Positions 28,997 to 37,842 of a DNA stretch of 64,000 nucleotides are shown here, in pieces. The notes beneath the pieces were generated by a model. That model searched no databases. It was not told the DNA's origin and saw nothing but the letters and a program-made list of their open reading frames with translations. The position numbers and the translations under genes were made by a program. Position 1 is the first letter of the stretch. Each line of letters opens with the position of its first letter. Origin of the DNA: Marinobacter sp. (GTDB lineage: Bacteria > Pseudomonadota > Gammaproteobacteria > Pseudomonadales > Oleiphilaceae). The stretch lies in NCBI GenBank assembly GCA_030457765.1, contig JAKDUK010000003.1:1-64000 (forward strand), given 5' to 3'.

Positions 28997-29311
28997 CTAA
29001 AAGTTCAGCCAGATCAAGACCAGCGCCGCCATGGCCAGCAAAAGCCAGCGGGCATAAGAGCCTGGCTTGTCATTACCACTGTCTACGGTCGTGGCAGCCC
29101 TATTGCTTGCCTCATATTCAGTAATCACCTTACGAGCCGGATAGAGATCTTCATCCTGTACATGAATATTACTGAAGCCAGCTGCCCCAATCTCACCCAT
29201 TGCCCCTTGCAAATAGTCTCCGCCTACATGGGTTGCAATGCCATTGGCTTTCAGCAGCCCTGCAACAATGTGGGCTTCAGTGATGTCCTTGGCTCTGTAT
29301 GCAATTTGCAA
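28997..29311 (-). CDS. DUF2007 protein with C-terminal membrane anchor
   Basis: The 104-residue product begins with a DUF2007-type domain: an ALLKANGI-like helix (GLLKANGIATHVGGD), then a conserved short strand and the VQDEDLYPARKVITEYE segment. The C-terminal 17 residues (WLLLAMAALVLIWL) form a single membrane helix. The family is sometimes described as a putative signal-transducing or PII-like fold; no function is known. It lies upstream of the SDR gene on the same strand with a 46-base gap. Confidence 0.8.
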   Translation of the reverse strand: MQIAYRAKDITEAHIVAGLLKANGIATHVGGDYLQGAMGEIGAAGFSNIHVQDEDLYPARKVITEYEASNRAATTVDSGNDKPGSYARWLLLAMAALVLIWLNF

Positions 29312-29426
29312 AGCCCTTCTCCTTTTGTGACATTTGAAGGTATTAATCGCAAAAATTGCGTTACTTTCTACTTAAAGCATAGTGCGCCCAGGCTATCAGG
29401 GCCAACCCTCAGGATACGGACAATTT

Positions 29427-30503
29427 ATGGTCTGGATTATTGCTGGCGTTGTTTTATTTATCGTTGCGCTGACTCTGTTTCTGTTCCGCATTGAGGATCT
29501 GTCTCACCTGGATCAGGAAGAGTATTCCGTGAGAGAGACACTTCCCAGTGCAGAGAACCGGCAAGTTCTGGAGCAGATCCGCGAGATGGGCCGCGTTTCC
29601 AAAGGATTGCACGGTAAGGCCAGGCTGCTAGCCGTGCGTCAGCACATGGATAGCCTGAGTGACGGTCTGGAACTGAAATCTGAGTTTCGGCATTGCGAAA
29701 CGCCAAAAGGTGAGTGGGTCATCGCGCCGGGTGCAGACACCAGGCGGCGAATTCTCTACATTCATGGCGGTGCCTGGGCGGCCGGCAGCCCACGCAGCCA
29801 TAGATCCATCACAGACCGCCTCTCCCGTATTGCTAACGCAGCTGTCTTTGCCGTGGACTACCGCCTTATGCCGGAACACAGGTATATGGATGGCGTGCGT
29901 GATTGTCGTAAGGCTTATACCTGGCTGATAGAAAACGGCCCAGAGACCCCGAATAAAGCTACCTTTATTCTGGTAGCAGGCGATTCAGCAGGGGGAAGCC
30001 ATACCTTGGGTTTGCTTGCGTGGATTCGTGAAAGCGGCCTGCGTCAGGCCGACGGAGCCGTGGCGCTTTCGCCCTCCACAGACCTCACACTCTCAGCCCC
30101 AAGCAACCGCGGCAATATTTCTACAGATGCCCTGTTAGGCCCCGCCTTTGGTGGCCTTTCGAAAGTCCCCCGCCCCGTAATATGGTGGGCAACGCTTGCC
30201 GCGTTTCGTGTTTCCCCGACCAGTCCGGTTGCCTCGCCACTCCTGGGAAACCTATCCAATCTGCCGCCAACACTGATTCAGGTCAGCGATACGGAGATGC
30301 TGCTGGATAACGCCCGACGGTACGCCACAAAAGCCAAGGCTGCTGGCTCTGCGGTGACGCTGCACACTTGGCCAGGCATGGTTCATGTCTGGCAGATCTT
30401 CACCCCTATGCTGCCGGAAGCTGAAGAGGCCTTCGCCGATATAGAATCATTTATTGGCAAACTCGAGCCCCACAAGACACAAGCGCGGTCAGCTCAAACC
30501 TGA
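29427..30503 (+). CDS. Alpha/beta hydrolase (HSL-type esterase) with N-terminal membrane helix
   Basis: About 358 residues. Residues 2-18 form a membrane anchor. The hydrolase has the oxyanion HGGAWAAG motif near residue 115, the nucleophile in GDSAGGSH near residue 188, an Asp in QVSDTEMLLDN and the catalytic His in GMVHVWQ. This is the hormone-sensitive-lipase/esterase family IV layout, expected to act on short or medium acyl esters. ATG at 29427 is preferred over the frame start at 29382 because it places the hydrophobic anchor at the N-terminus. Its end overlaps arfB by ten bases. Confidence 0.87.
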   Translation: MVWIIAGVVLFIVALTLFLFRIEDLSHLDQEEYSVRETLPSAENRQVLEQIREMGRVSKGLHGKARLLAVRQHMDSLSDGLELKSEFRHCETPKGEWVIAPGADTRRRILYIHGGAWAAGSPRSHRSITDRLSRIANAAVFAVDYRLMPEHRYMDGVRDCRKAYTWLIENGPETPNKATFILVAGDSAGGSHTLGLLAWIRESGLRQADGAVALSPSTDLTLSAPSNRGNISTDALLGPAFGGLSKVPRPVIWWATLAAFRVSPTSPVASPLLGNLSNLPPTLIQVSDTEMLLDNARRYATKAKAAGSAVTLHTWPGMVHVWQIFTPMLPEAEEAFADIESFIGKLEPHKTQARSAQT

Positions 30504-30907
30504 ACCTTGCCCCGCAGAGCCTTGGTTTTACCTTTTTGTGTTTTGCGGTCCACCCTTTTGCGTTGGGCTGATTTCGAAGGCCGGGTCGCACGGCGCGCCT
30601 TCTGAACCTTAACAGCCGCCTGAATCAATTCCTTCAGACGCTCAAGTGCATCGTCCTTGTTAAGCTCCAGCGTACGATGCGACTGGGCCTTGATTATAAT
30701 AACGCCTTCTTTACTGATGCGTTGATCCTGAAGCGCCAAAAGGCGTTCCTTATAGAACGGAGGCAAGGCAGAGTTTCGAATATCGAAGCGTAAATGTACG
30801 GCCGAAGCCACTTTATTGACGTTCTGGCCACCATTACCCTGGGCCCGGATCTGGGTAATTTCCAGTTCCCAGTCAGCGATTTCAACAGCATTGGATATTT
30901 TTAGCAT
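30494..30907 (-). CDS. arfB: Alternative ribosome-rescue factor ArfB
   Basis: ArfB releases ribosomes stalled at mRNA ends by hydrolysing peptidyl-tRNA. The 137-residue protein has the catalytic GGQ within QGNGGQNVNKVASAVHLRFD at about residues 25-44, and the long basic C-terminal tail (from residue 100, Lys/Arg-rich) that enters the empty mRNA channel. Length and tail match E. coli YaeJ. Confidence 0.94.
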   Translation of the reverse strand: MLKISNAVEIADWELEITQIRAQGNGGQNVNKVASAVHLRFDIRNSALPPFYKERLLALQDQRISKEGVIIIKAQSHRTLELNKDDALERLKELIQAAVKVQKARRATRPSKSAQRKRVDRKTQKGKTKALRGKVQV

Positions 30908-30999
30908 GGCGCTAGGATAACAAATCCCACAAACCGTAACCTGACATCCTCGCCATTCGATAATAGAGTACCGTAACGAACAACCGCTCAGGGTTTATC

Positions 31000-31494
31000 A
31001 TGGCTCAGTCTTTTAAATATGCCTTCGTTTTAGCCTTCACGGCCCTTGTAATGGGGGGGTGCGCCAGCAATCAGAGCATGCAACCCAACACCCCCAACTA
31101 TTCACCCGTTGAGGCTGCACCGGGTTCTGCAAAAGCCGAAAAACTATGGCAGGCCTTTGAACGCTATAAAGGCACGCCTTATCAATACGGTGGCACCACC
31201 GGCAGTGGTTTTGATTGCTCGGGGTTCATCACCACAGCCTATCGTGAGGGCCTGGGGCAAACACTGCCTCGCACAACCTCGCAAATGCTGCGTTCTGGTG
31301 ATGTGGTGCAGCCTGAAAACGTGAAGCCCGGTGATATCGTGTTCTTTAGAATTGCCGGGAAAGACCAGCACGCGGGCATCTACATGGGCGACAACCGTTT
31401 TATTCACGCATCCACATCTTCCGGCGTTATCATGTCGGAGCTGAATGGCTATTACTGGAAAGACCGCCTCTCCGGCGCAAGGCGGTTTGATTAA
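31000..31494 (+). CDS. NlpC/P60 lipoprotein endopeptidase
   Basis: A 164-residue lipoprotein: signal peptide with lipobox MGGCAS (Cys at about residue 22), then an NlpC/P60 domain with the catalytic Cys in FDCSGFITTAY, the His in DQHAGIYMGD and the third polar residue in FIHASTSSG. It is expected to cleave peptidoglycan peptide bonds in the periplasm, like Spr/MepS or YafL. The stop lies two bases from the end of the convergent LysE gene. Confidence 0.91.
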   Translation: MAQSFKYAFVLAFTALVMGGCASNQSMQPNTPNYSPVEAAPGSAKAEKLWQAFERYKGTPYQYGGTTGSGFDCSGFITTAYREGLGQTLPRTTSQMLRSGDVVQPENVKPGDIVFFRIAGKDQHAGIYMGDNRFIHASTSSGVIMSELNGYYWKDRLSGARRFD

Positions 31495-31496
31495 AA

Positions 31497-32120
31497 CTAT
31501 AAGCTGCTATTGAACACAAGATGAAGCGCAATGGCCGCCATCATCACACCGATTACGCCGTCAATAATACGCCAAGCCAGCGGCCGTGATAAAACAGGCG
31601 CCAACGCAGACCCACTCCACGCCAGCACGCCAAACCACAAAACAGACGCGCTGCTGGCACCGGCTACAAACGTTGTGGTGTTTGCCTGCTGGGCACCCAC
31701 CGCCGGGATCAGCAATAGAGTATCAAGATACACCTGAGGGTTAAGTAAGGTAACCGCAAGCGTGGTAAACAGAACGCCTTTCAGGCTTCTGCGTTGCACT
31801 TCACCGGCTTCCAGTGCCGCCCTGCCCCGGCTGGCGCGCACAAATGCCTGGATAGCCAGCCAACCCAGGAAAACCACCCCAAGCCAGCGCAGGATTTCCA
31901 ATGCCTGTGGCATAGCCATCAACGCTGCGCTGACCCCGAACATGCCCAGTGTGAATAAAGCCACGTCTGATGCCATACATAAGCCCGCCGCCCACCAGTG
32001 ATGTTCGCGGCGTATTGCCTGGCTGAGCACGTAGGCATTCTGTGCTCCGATCGCAACGATAATGCCGCCACAAACAATCAGGCCTGTCAGGTAACTCTCC
32101 AGATAATTCTCAAACACCAC
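31497..32120 (-). CDS. LysE/ArgO-family amino acid exporter
   Basis: A 207-residue membrane protein with six hydrophobic segments and the LysE-type start GIIVAIGAQNAYVLSQAIRREH. Exporters of this branch secrete basic amino acids. Translation starts at GTG (32120) with GGAG upstream. It is divergent from an ArgP-type LysR gene with 85 bases between, the classic regulator-exporter pair (LysG-LysE, ArgP-ArgO), which supports lysine or arginine as substrate. Confidence 0.9.
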   Translation of the reverse strand: MVFENYLESYLTGLIVCGGIIVAIGAQNAYVLSQAIRREHHWWAAGLCMASDVALFTLGMFGVSAALMAMPQALEILRWLGVVFLGWLAIQAFVRASRGRAALEAGEVQRRSLKGVLFTTLAVTLLNPQVYLDTLLLIPAVGAQQANTTTFVAGASSASVLWFGVLAWSGSALAPVLSRPLAWRIIDGVIGVMMAAIALHLVFNSSL

Positions 32121-32205
32121 TTATTTCTCCATTTTGAAGCCGCAAGATTAACTACTTACCGCTATACTTGAAATTCATATTCGTAATAATGCATTAGTTT
32201 TTCTT

Positions 32206-33072
32206 ATGGTAGATTATAAACTACTGGAGGCGCTCGCCACGGTTATAGAGACCGGTGGCTTTGAGCGCGCAGGCGTTACACTTGGCCTTAGTCAGTCCGC
32301 TATTTCTCAGCGCATCCGAACCCTGGAGGTTCGTATCGGGCAACCGGTTCTCTTGCGTAGCCCTGTTCTCAAAGCCACACCGGCAGGACAACAACTGTTG
32401 AACCACGTTCAGCAGGTTAAACTTCTTGAAAGGGACCTGGCTAAATCGCTTCCGGCTCTCTCTGAGCCTGCCGCACGGTTACGAATTGCCTTGAACGCTG
32501 ACAGCCTCGCAACCTGGTGGGCCAGCGCCATAAGTGATTTTTGTTCGAACGAAGCACTGTTACTGGATATGGTGGTTGAAGATCAGGATACCGCTCTGCG
32601 CCGAATGCGCGAAGGTGATGTTGCTGCCTGCTTATGCAGCAACCCACAGCCTGCAGCCGGGGCCCGCTGCGTTCCACTTGGCACCATGACTTACCTGGCC
32701 CTGGCCACTCCTTCATACCAAAAGCGGTATTTCAGCCAAGGCTTCAATGAACAAAGTGTGCGGGCTGCACCGGCAATTATATTCGGGCCGAATGATCAGT
32801 TGCAGCACCGCTTTCTGGCGCAGGTTGGCTATCATGGCGCCTTTCCGTATCACCTTTGCCCTTCCTCGGAAGGCTTCATGAAGCTGGCGCTGGCCGGCAT
32901 GGGTTATGGAATGATCCCGGAGATTCAGGCCAGACAAGAAATTGAGGCGGGACGGCTGGTTAGCATTGCAGCCAGCCAATCTCTTGAGGTTGAACTATAT
33001 TGGCACTTCTGGCGCCATAGTGGCGGTGTTATGGAGCGGCTGACAACTGCACTGAAAGCGGCACATTCTTAG
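32206..33072 (+). CDS. LysR-family regulator, ArgP/LysG-type
   Basis: A 288-residue LysR regulator with the N-terminal winged HTH (LLEALATVIETGGFERAGVTLGLSQSAISQRI). ArgP proteins characteristically begin with the YKLLEAL phrase and have a GGFERA loop, both present. The effector domain has the usual IALNADSLATWW entry. It is expected to switch on the divergent exporter when lysine or arginine accumulates. Confidence 0.9.
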   Translation: MVDYKLLEALATVIETGGFERAGVTLGLSQSAISQRIRTLEVRIGQPVLLRSPVLKATPAGQQLLNHVQQVKLLERDLAKSLPALSEPAARLRIALNADSLATWWASAISDFCSNEALLLDMVVEDQDTALRRMREGDVAACLCSNPQPAAGARCVPLGTMTYLALATPSYQKRYFSQGFNEQSVRAAPAIIFGPNDQLQHRFLAQVGYHGAFPYHLCPSSEGFMKLALAGMGYGMIPEIQARQEIEAGRLVSIAASQSLEVELYWHFWRHSGGVMERLTTALKAAHS

Positions 33073-33074
33073 CG

Positions 33075-33677
33075 TTAGTCTTTTGATTTGGCACGGACAC
33101 CAAACCATTGAGGAAACCGGAGCAGGCAAAACAGAGCAACCATGTCGTACACGCTATGCCACACCATCACCAGGACAAGGCTGTCGGTTAGCGCATAAGC
33201 CAGGCCAAGGACGCACCCAAGGCCCGTGGCGACAACAAAATAGGTAAAAGACGCATAATGAACCAATCCAAAAACCAGGGAGGCAACCAACACCGCAGTC
33301 GTGGTATTCGTGTGCGCAGCAAGCCAGCCCTGCACAGCCCCCCGAAACAAAAGCTCTTCGCCCACCCCGGCAAAAACCGCGAGCAGGAATAGCACAAACC
33401 AGGAATAGCCGGATGCAAACCGGTGCAAACTACGCATTTGCTGATCCAGGTTACCAGGTAACAACCCGGGAACCTGGGCGAGCAACAACAGCGCACCATA
33501 AGTACACAGCGCACCCAGAAAGCCATAGAGAATACTGGGTAGAAGCCCGGCTCCAGAGACTTGCACAGGTATATCTGCGATTAAAATCACTAAAAGCCCA
33601 ACAACCCCGATCCCGCCCTGGAACGCCAGAGCAGCAATCGGGGAAACGTTTGACTTGCGGCGTTTTTTTAGGCTCAT
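33075..33677 (-). CDS. CPBP-family intramembrane glutamic endopeptidase
   Basis: A 200-residue polytopic protein with the CAAX/bacteriocin-processing motif set: EELLFRG (near residue 107), the FGLVHYASF histidine motif and a third His in MVWHSVYDM. Members process membrane peptides or confer bacteriocin self-immunity. The ATG follows the stop of the upstream crotonase directly (TAAATG), so it is translationally coupled to it, though a functional tie is not obvious. Confidence 0.88.
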   Translation of the reverse strand: MSLKKRRKSNVSPIAALAFQGGIGVVGLLVILIADIPVQVSGAGLLPSILYGFLGALCTYGALLLLAQVPGLLPGNLDQQMRSLHRFASGYSWFVLFLLAVFAGVGEELLFRGAVQGWLAAHTNTTTAVLVASLVFGLVHYASFTYFVVATGLGCVLGLAYALTDSLVLVMVWHSVYDMVALFCLLRFPQWFGVRAKSKD

Positions 33678-34556
33678 TTACTGTTCAAACAAGCCTTTCA
33701 CCGGGAACAGACCATCATAGTTGGGGGCCTGTTTCTGGGCTTTTGCCTGGAATGTTTTCATCATATCTGTGGGCCGAAACATGCCTGCCTGCCAGGTCGC
33801 CATGTATTTCAGACTATCGGCTACCGTATGGTCACGGCTGTAATTCAACATCTCTTTGCAGCCGGTCACCGCAAGTGGCGAGTTATCAGCTATTTGTGCC
33901 GCAATACCCATAACGCCTGCAATCAAGGCCTCCTGATCGCCGTACAGCCCGTTCACAAACCCCAAACTCTTCGCTTCCTGCGCAGAAAACTTGCGGCCGG
34001 TGTAGGCCAGTTCACGCACAATGCCCTCCGGAATCAGCTTAGGCAGCCGCTGAAGCGTGCCCACATCGGCTGTCATGCCCAGCTCGGTTTCTTTAATCGT
34101 GAAATATGCGTCTTCCGTGCAATAACGGCTGTCAGCAGCACAAACCAAATCCAGAGCACCTCCGATACAGCCGCCATGGATTGCAGCCAAAACCGGCAGG
34201 CGCAGGTTTTCCAGCGATGTCAGAGTGTCCTGTAACTGCATCACAACACGCCGCAGGTTTTCTGCCATACGGCCGGGGTCACCGCTCATGGGTACCGCCT
34301 TGGGGTCTGAGAAAACACCAAGATCCATTCCTGCCGAAAAATGCTTCCCTGTGGATGACACCACAATAACCCGCGCATCTGTATTTGCCTCGATGTCCTG
34401 CATACACTTCGGCAACTCAAGCCAGAATGCTTTCGTCATGGTGTTCAGCGCCTCCGGGCGGCTGAACTGCACGTGGGCAATTTTATTCTCAACACTGACA
34501 GAAAAACTTTCGTAGGTGGATAGCTCAGACAAGGCAGAACCCCTCTGTTGATTCAT
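33678..34556 (-). CDS. Delta(3,5)-Delta(2,4)-dienoyl-CoA isomerase-like crotonase
   Basis: A 292-residue crotonase closely patterned on ECH1. The motif block HGGCIGGALDLVCAADSRYC followed by TIKETELGMTADVGTLQRLP keeps all three acidic residues at the spacing known for rat ECH1 (Asp, Glu 20 later, Asp 8 later). It therefore should isomerise 3,5-dienoyl-CoA from odd-position double bonds, feeding unsaturated fatty acids into beta-oxidation. ATG at 34556 lacks a good ribosome-binding site; a TTG about 24 bases inward has AGGGG upstream and could be the real start. Confidence 0.9.
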   Translation of the reverse strand: MNQQRGSALSELSTYESFSVSVENKIAHVQFSRPEALNTMTKAFWLELPKCMQDIEANTDARVIVVSSTGKHFSAGMDLGVFSDPKAVPMSGDPGRMAENLRRVVMQLQDTLTSLENLRLPVLAAIHGGCIGGALDLVCAADSRYCTEDAYFTIKETELGMTADVGTLQRLPKLIPEGIVRELAYTGRKFSAQEAKSLGFVNGLYGDQEALIAGVMGIAAQIADNSPLAVTGCKEMLNYSRDHTVADSLKYMATWQAGMFRPTDMMKTFQAKAQKQAPNYDGLFPVKGLFEQ

Positions 34557-34818
34557 GTGAATTTCAGTAGGCTAACGCAAACATACCTCATGTGACTGAA
34601 AATGTCGGGTATATGCCTAGAAGAAAATGCTTTGCTTTTCAGCAGCCAAAGGGTACAGTTCACATTGTTGGAAAGATTTAGCAAAGCACTTCATCAATAA
34701 GACGGAAATTTAAGTAGTCGTACGTCCTGTTTTTGATCACGCCCGTTTTTTGTTTCCGCATACCGCTGGCCAGCTATGTCTGACAGCATTTTAAATGATT
34801 GAATTCAGGATTAATATT

Positions 34819-35025
34819 ATGTCTACAGTTACCGGTTCTGTTAAGTTCTTCAACGAAGCTAAAGGTTTTGGTTTTATCACTCGTGAAGGCGGCCCCGACG
34901 TTTTTGTTCACTACAGCGCGATCCAGGGCGGCGGCTTCAAAACTCTGGCTGAAGGCCAGCAAGTTGAGTTCACCGTGACTCAGGGCCAGAAAGGTCCTCA
35001 GGCTGAGAACGTAGTTGCTCTGTAA
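34819..35025 (+). CDS. CspA-family cold-shock protein
   Basis: A 68-residue OB-fold RNA chaperone. RNP1 is KGFGFIT and RNP2 is VFVHYSAI. The start at 34819 has AGGA nine bases upstream; an upstream in-frame extension is non-coding. The 262 bases before it hold no gene and probably a long 5' leader as usual for csp genes, though I could not assign a cold box. A strong terminator follows. Confidence 0.95.
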   Translation: MSTVTGSVKFFNEAKGFGFITREGGPDVFVHYSAIQGGGFKTLAEGQQVEFTVTQGQKGPQAENVVAL

Positions 35026-35040
35026 TTAACAGACAACGCT

Positions 35041-35068
35041 AAAAAAGGCAGCTTCGGCTGCCTTTTTT
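35041..35068 (+). terminator. Bidirectional Rho-independent terminator after the csp gene
   Basis: A perfect stem of AAAAAAGGCAGC with its complement around a TTCG tetraloop ends in six T. The A-run on the left makes it usable from the minus strand too, where the broken diguanylate cyclase gene ends at 35094. Confidence 0.95.
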
Positions 35069-35093
35069 ATTACCCCAAAAACCTTACTTTTTA

Positions 35094-36155
35094 TTATCCT
35101 AAAACCTCTTCCTGCTCCACTCTGTCTCTACCGCCAACCTTACCGCGATAAAGCGCCTGATCCGCACGCCGAATCACAGAAGCCATGTCATCGCTTTCAC
35201 AAAGCTCACTAACACCCACACTAATAGTGACCTGTATTGGCTTCCCTACAACAGCTTTCCAATCGTAACTACGAAGTGCTTCTCTAAGCCGCTCCGCACT
35301 CGCCATAGCACTGTCGATTCCAGTACCCGGTAGAATCACTAAAAACTCCTCGCCACCCCAGCGAGCAACAAGATCTTGAGCTCGCAACTGTGCCGGTATT
35401 ATTTGGCCAATACTGGTCAAGACTATGTCGCCCGTTTCATGGCCGTGATGATACATTGATCATTTTAAAGTGGTCCACATCAAGCAGCATAAAAGCCACA
35501 GGATGCCCAGCTCGCTGGAAACGCGCGATTTCCTTTTCAGCCAGATAGGTGCCATGACGACGATTGAGCAACCCGGTTAACGAGTCGACCGTCGCCAACC
35601 GGCGGAGCTTGCGCTGGGCTGAAAGCCCCATACTCAGATAAAAATATGAAAGATAACTGAACATCCCAAATACAACGCTCAGATTAAAAAGATGAACACC
35701 CAGCAAAGCACCGGACGATATAGGCTGAACCGGCCCAATGAACCACATCAGCACATCAAGCCCTACGTAATAACCCCAAAGACCCACTAACGATAAAAGC
35801 GCGCCACGAAGCGGCATGGTCATAAAAAGCACAGGAACAAACATCAGTAGGTAATAATGAAAGCCGCTGCCCCAACCGATCAAGATTGTGCCCAGTGCCG
35901 AATGACCTACAACCTCCAACCAGATAAGCCTAACGGCCAGCCGGTTGTTTTTGCGTTTAAGGGCATAGTACGCAACCGTATACATAGCCACGCTGACAAC
36001 GTTGATCCAAGCGAGAATGGGAGAGCCAAGAAAGAGAAGCAGGAAGAAAAAGGAAACATCAACAGCAGCTGCCAGGTCAGCCGCGTAACCTTCCAAAACT
36101 GCGGGCCGCGCTCTCCCTTAGGCCTTTGATTAGGAACTGTGCTTTTATGATGCAT
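35094..36155 (-). pseudogene. Diguanylate cyclase (membrane domain + GGDEF) with two frameshifts
   Basis: Three frames join into one membrane-bound GGDEF protein. The first frame starts at ATG 36155 and reads a family-like QFWKVTRLTWQLLL, then needs a shift near 36050 (consistent with one lost base) to enter the frame carrying FFFLLLFLGSPILAWIN and about five further membrane segments, then LRRLATVDSLTGLLNRRHG and LLDVDHFKMIN. That frame stops at about 35437. A one-base shift at 35453 restores the domain: removing one base gives INDHHGHETGD. The last frame holds the RAQD inhibitory site, ARWGGEEF and ISVGVSEL, all intact. Either a decaying gene or assembly errors. Confidence 0.82.
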
Positions 36156-36354
36156 GGCCTGAACAGTTCCTTGTTGTTAAATAGCCCGCCTGATCAACAC
36201 ACTGAGATCATAAAAGCAAGAATAAGGCCGAATCAGACCAGGAACACCAGCTCAAAACCGCAATAACAGCCGCTTGTCTAGCCAGGCGCACTGCGCGCTT
36301 CATCGCTGAGTATCGTTATAAGTATACACAGAGCATAGCTTCGGTAAAGACTTG

Positions 36355-36383
36355 TTGACTCTCCGTCAAAACACAAATAACAT
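36355..36383 (+). promoter_or_regulatory. Candidate sigma-70 promoter for the CCGGCS micropeptide
   Basis: TTGACT (five of six to the -35 consensus) and TAACAT (four of six to the -10) are spaced by exactly 17 bases, about 60 bases before the micropeptide ATG at 36446. No other promoter-like pair in this 290-base gap was as good; the remainder of the gap holds nothing I recognise. Confidence 0.5.
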
Positions 36384-36445
36384 TCATTTAAAATACAACT
36401 TAGAACCCAGAGAGTGTTAAACATCCCCAGCAGCAGGAAAATCTT

Positions 36446-36622
36446 ATGATGCAATTATTTAAAGAAGTGGTCAGCCCGAAAAATGCCGATGCAAAGAACG
36501 CTGAAAAACAGGAAGCCGGCTCAGTAACAGGCCATTCAGAAGCGCCCGTCAGCGCCCCTGATGCCGAGCCAAAGAAAGGAAAGCACGGCGACCCCGGCGT
36601 CTGCTGCGGTGGCTGCTCTTAA
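36446..36622 (+). CDS. 58-residue CCGGCS-motif micropeptide
   Basis: A small open frame with AGGA seven bases before two consecutive ATGs. The product starts MMQLFKEV, continues with a hydrophilic Ala/Glu/Lys/Pro-rich linker and ends DPGVCCGGCS-stop. The terminal cysteine cluster resembles small conserved 'CCGSCS motif' proteins of marine gammaproteobacteria, which suggests metal binding or an exposed redox tail. A convergent hairpin follows, and a copper chaperone gene lies on the other side. Function unknown. Confidence 0.75.
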   Translation: MMQLFKEVVSPKNADAKNAEKQEAGSVTGHSEAPVSAPDAEPKKGKHGDPGVCCGGCS

Positions 36623-36647
36623 CAGCTATAGAGGCAGAAAGTAATAA

Positions 36648-36690
36648 GGCAAAGAGGCGCTACCCCTACACTTGGAAAGCGCCTCTTGCC
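36648..36690. terminator. Hairpin between the micropeptide and copper-chaperone genes
   Basis: GGCAAAGAGGCGC pairs with GCGCCTCTTGCC, with one bulged A, across a loop of about 17 bases. TTTT follows on the plus strand. It separates the convergent genes ending at 36622 and 36724. Confidence 0.6.
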
Positions 36691-36723
36691 GTTTTAGGGC
36701 GGGAAAAATCGTAAGATAAAAAT

Positions 36724-37233
36724 TCAATGGTCCATTTGGTGCTCGGAGTGATCCATCTCCGGCTCACTCATATCGGCGTCCAGCGACTGTACGTTTAATT
36801 CAACGTTCATAGCTTCTGCGCCTTCAAACTCCAGGGTAAGGGAAATCTTCTCCCCTTCCTTGAGCGGTTTCGCGAGCTTCTCCAGCATCAAATGATAGCT
36901 ATGGGGTTTAAGTTCTACCGCTTCTCCAGCCGCTATGCCCAGCCCATTCTCAAGCTGCTGCATTTGCATGACACCCTCGCTCACGCGCGTTTCATGAATT
37001 GAAACATTATTCGCCCTGGGCGTGCTTGCGCCAACCAGCGTGATATCATCGCTTCCATGATTTCGGATAACAAGATAACCAACACCCATTGCCGCACCCG
37101 GCGGCGTCGGACGACTCCACGGATGATCGATTTCAACCTCCCCCCGGGAGTACTCATGGGCCACTAAAGGGGCTGCAAAAATCATTGTCACCAGCGCACT
37201 GCCGGCAAACAACAGATTAATTCGTTTTTTCAT
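36724..37233 (-). CDS. PCu(A)C-type periplasmic copper chaperone
   Basis: A 169-residue exported protein with a signal peptide ending near VAHEYS. The copper site is built by the His in SIHETRVSEG, the Met of VMQM twelve residues on, and the HLM motif about 23 residues later. This PCuAC fold delivers Cu(I) to the cytochrome c oxidase CuA centre. The C-terminus adds a Met/His-rich tail (EMDHSEHQMDH) that likely increases copper capacity. No oxidase-assembly partner lies next to it. Confidence 0.92.
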   Translation of the reverse strand: MKKRINLLFAGSALVTMIFAAPLVAHEYSRGEVEIDHPWSRPTPPGAAMGVGYLVIRNHGSDDITLVGASTPRANNVSIHETRVSEGVMQMQQLENGLGIAAGEAVELKPHSYHLMLEKLAKPLKEGEKISLTLEFEGAEAMNVELNVQSLDADMSEPEMDHSEHQMDH

Positions 37234-37358
37234 ACTGTCTCACGTCGCTGCATGGTGAAAGCTACAATGCTTACAGTGTTGCGTTCGGACCTATTTGACG
37301 CAAGTACTTGGGTGCGTCGAATAGTCGCAGCGAGCCGACCAGAATACATAAATGGGGA

Positions 37359-37697
37359 TCAGACCTTCTTAACAAACTCAGATTTAAGCTTCATTGGGCC
37401 AATGCCATCAATTTTGCAGTCAATATCGTGGTCGCCGTCTACCAGGCGAATACTCTTAACCTTGGTGCCAACCTTTACAACAGAGCTGGAACCTTTCACT
37501 TTCAGGTCTTTGATCACTGTCACCGCATCACCATCGTGAAGTTCATTACCATTGGCATCGCGCACCACCTTGCCGGCTTCTTCTGCTGCCGCCTCGGCTT
37601 CTGTCCATTCATGGGCACACTCGGGGCAAATAAGCTGAGTACCGTCTTCGTAGGTATATTCAGAACCACACTGGGGGCAAGGAGGAAGTTGAGACAT
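37359..37697 (-). CDS. PhnA/YjdM-type zinc-ribbon protein
   Basis: A 112-residue protein with an N-terminal zinc ribbon ([10 protein letters not shown] and ICPECAHEW), followed by the PhnA SH3-like domain with [20 protein letters not shown] and [17 protein letters not shown]. Despite its old name it is not a phosphonate-degrading enzyme; the role is unknown. ATG at 37697 with AGGA seven bases upstream fixes the start; the frame extends to 37943 but the extra residues overlap the next gene's leader. Confidence 0.93.
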   Translation of the reverse strand: MSQLPPCPQCGSEYTYEDGTQLICPECAHEWTEAEAAAEEAGKVVRDANGNELHDGDAVTVIKDLKVKGSSSVVKVGTKVKSIRLVDGDHDIDCKIDGIGPMKLKSEFVKKV

Positions 37698-37842
37698 TAG
37701 CGCATCCTGATAATTGAATTTACAAAGGATTATACCACCAACGCCTCGACAAATCCGGCCGCAGAAGCTGGGGTTAACTACCAGACTCACAGCAACAGCA
37801 GGTACACTTGCCACCAGAATCAAACTGTTTAAGGAAGTTGAT

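Noticed and set aside
35437-36096. Programmed ribosomal frameshifting to explain the broken GGDEF gene
   Set aside because: No classic slippery heptamer or downstream pseudoknot was seen, and two separate shifts would be required; mutation or sequence error is simpler.
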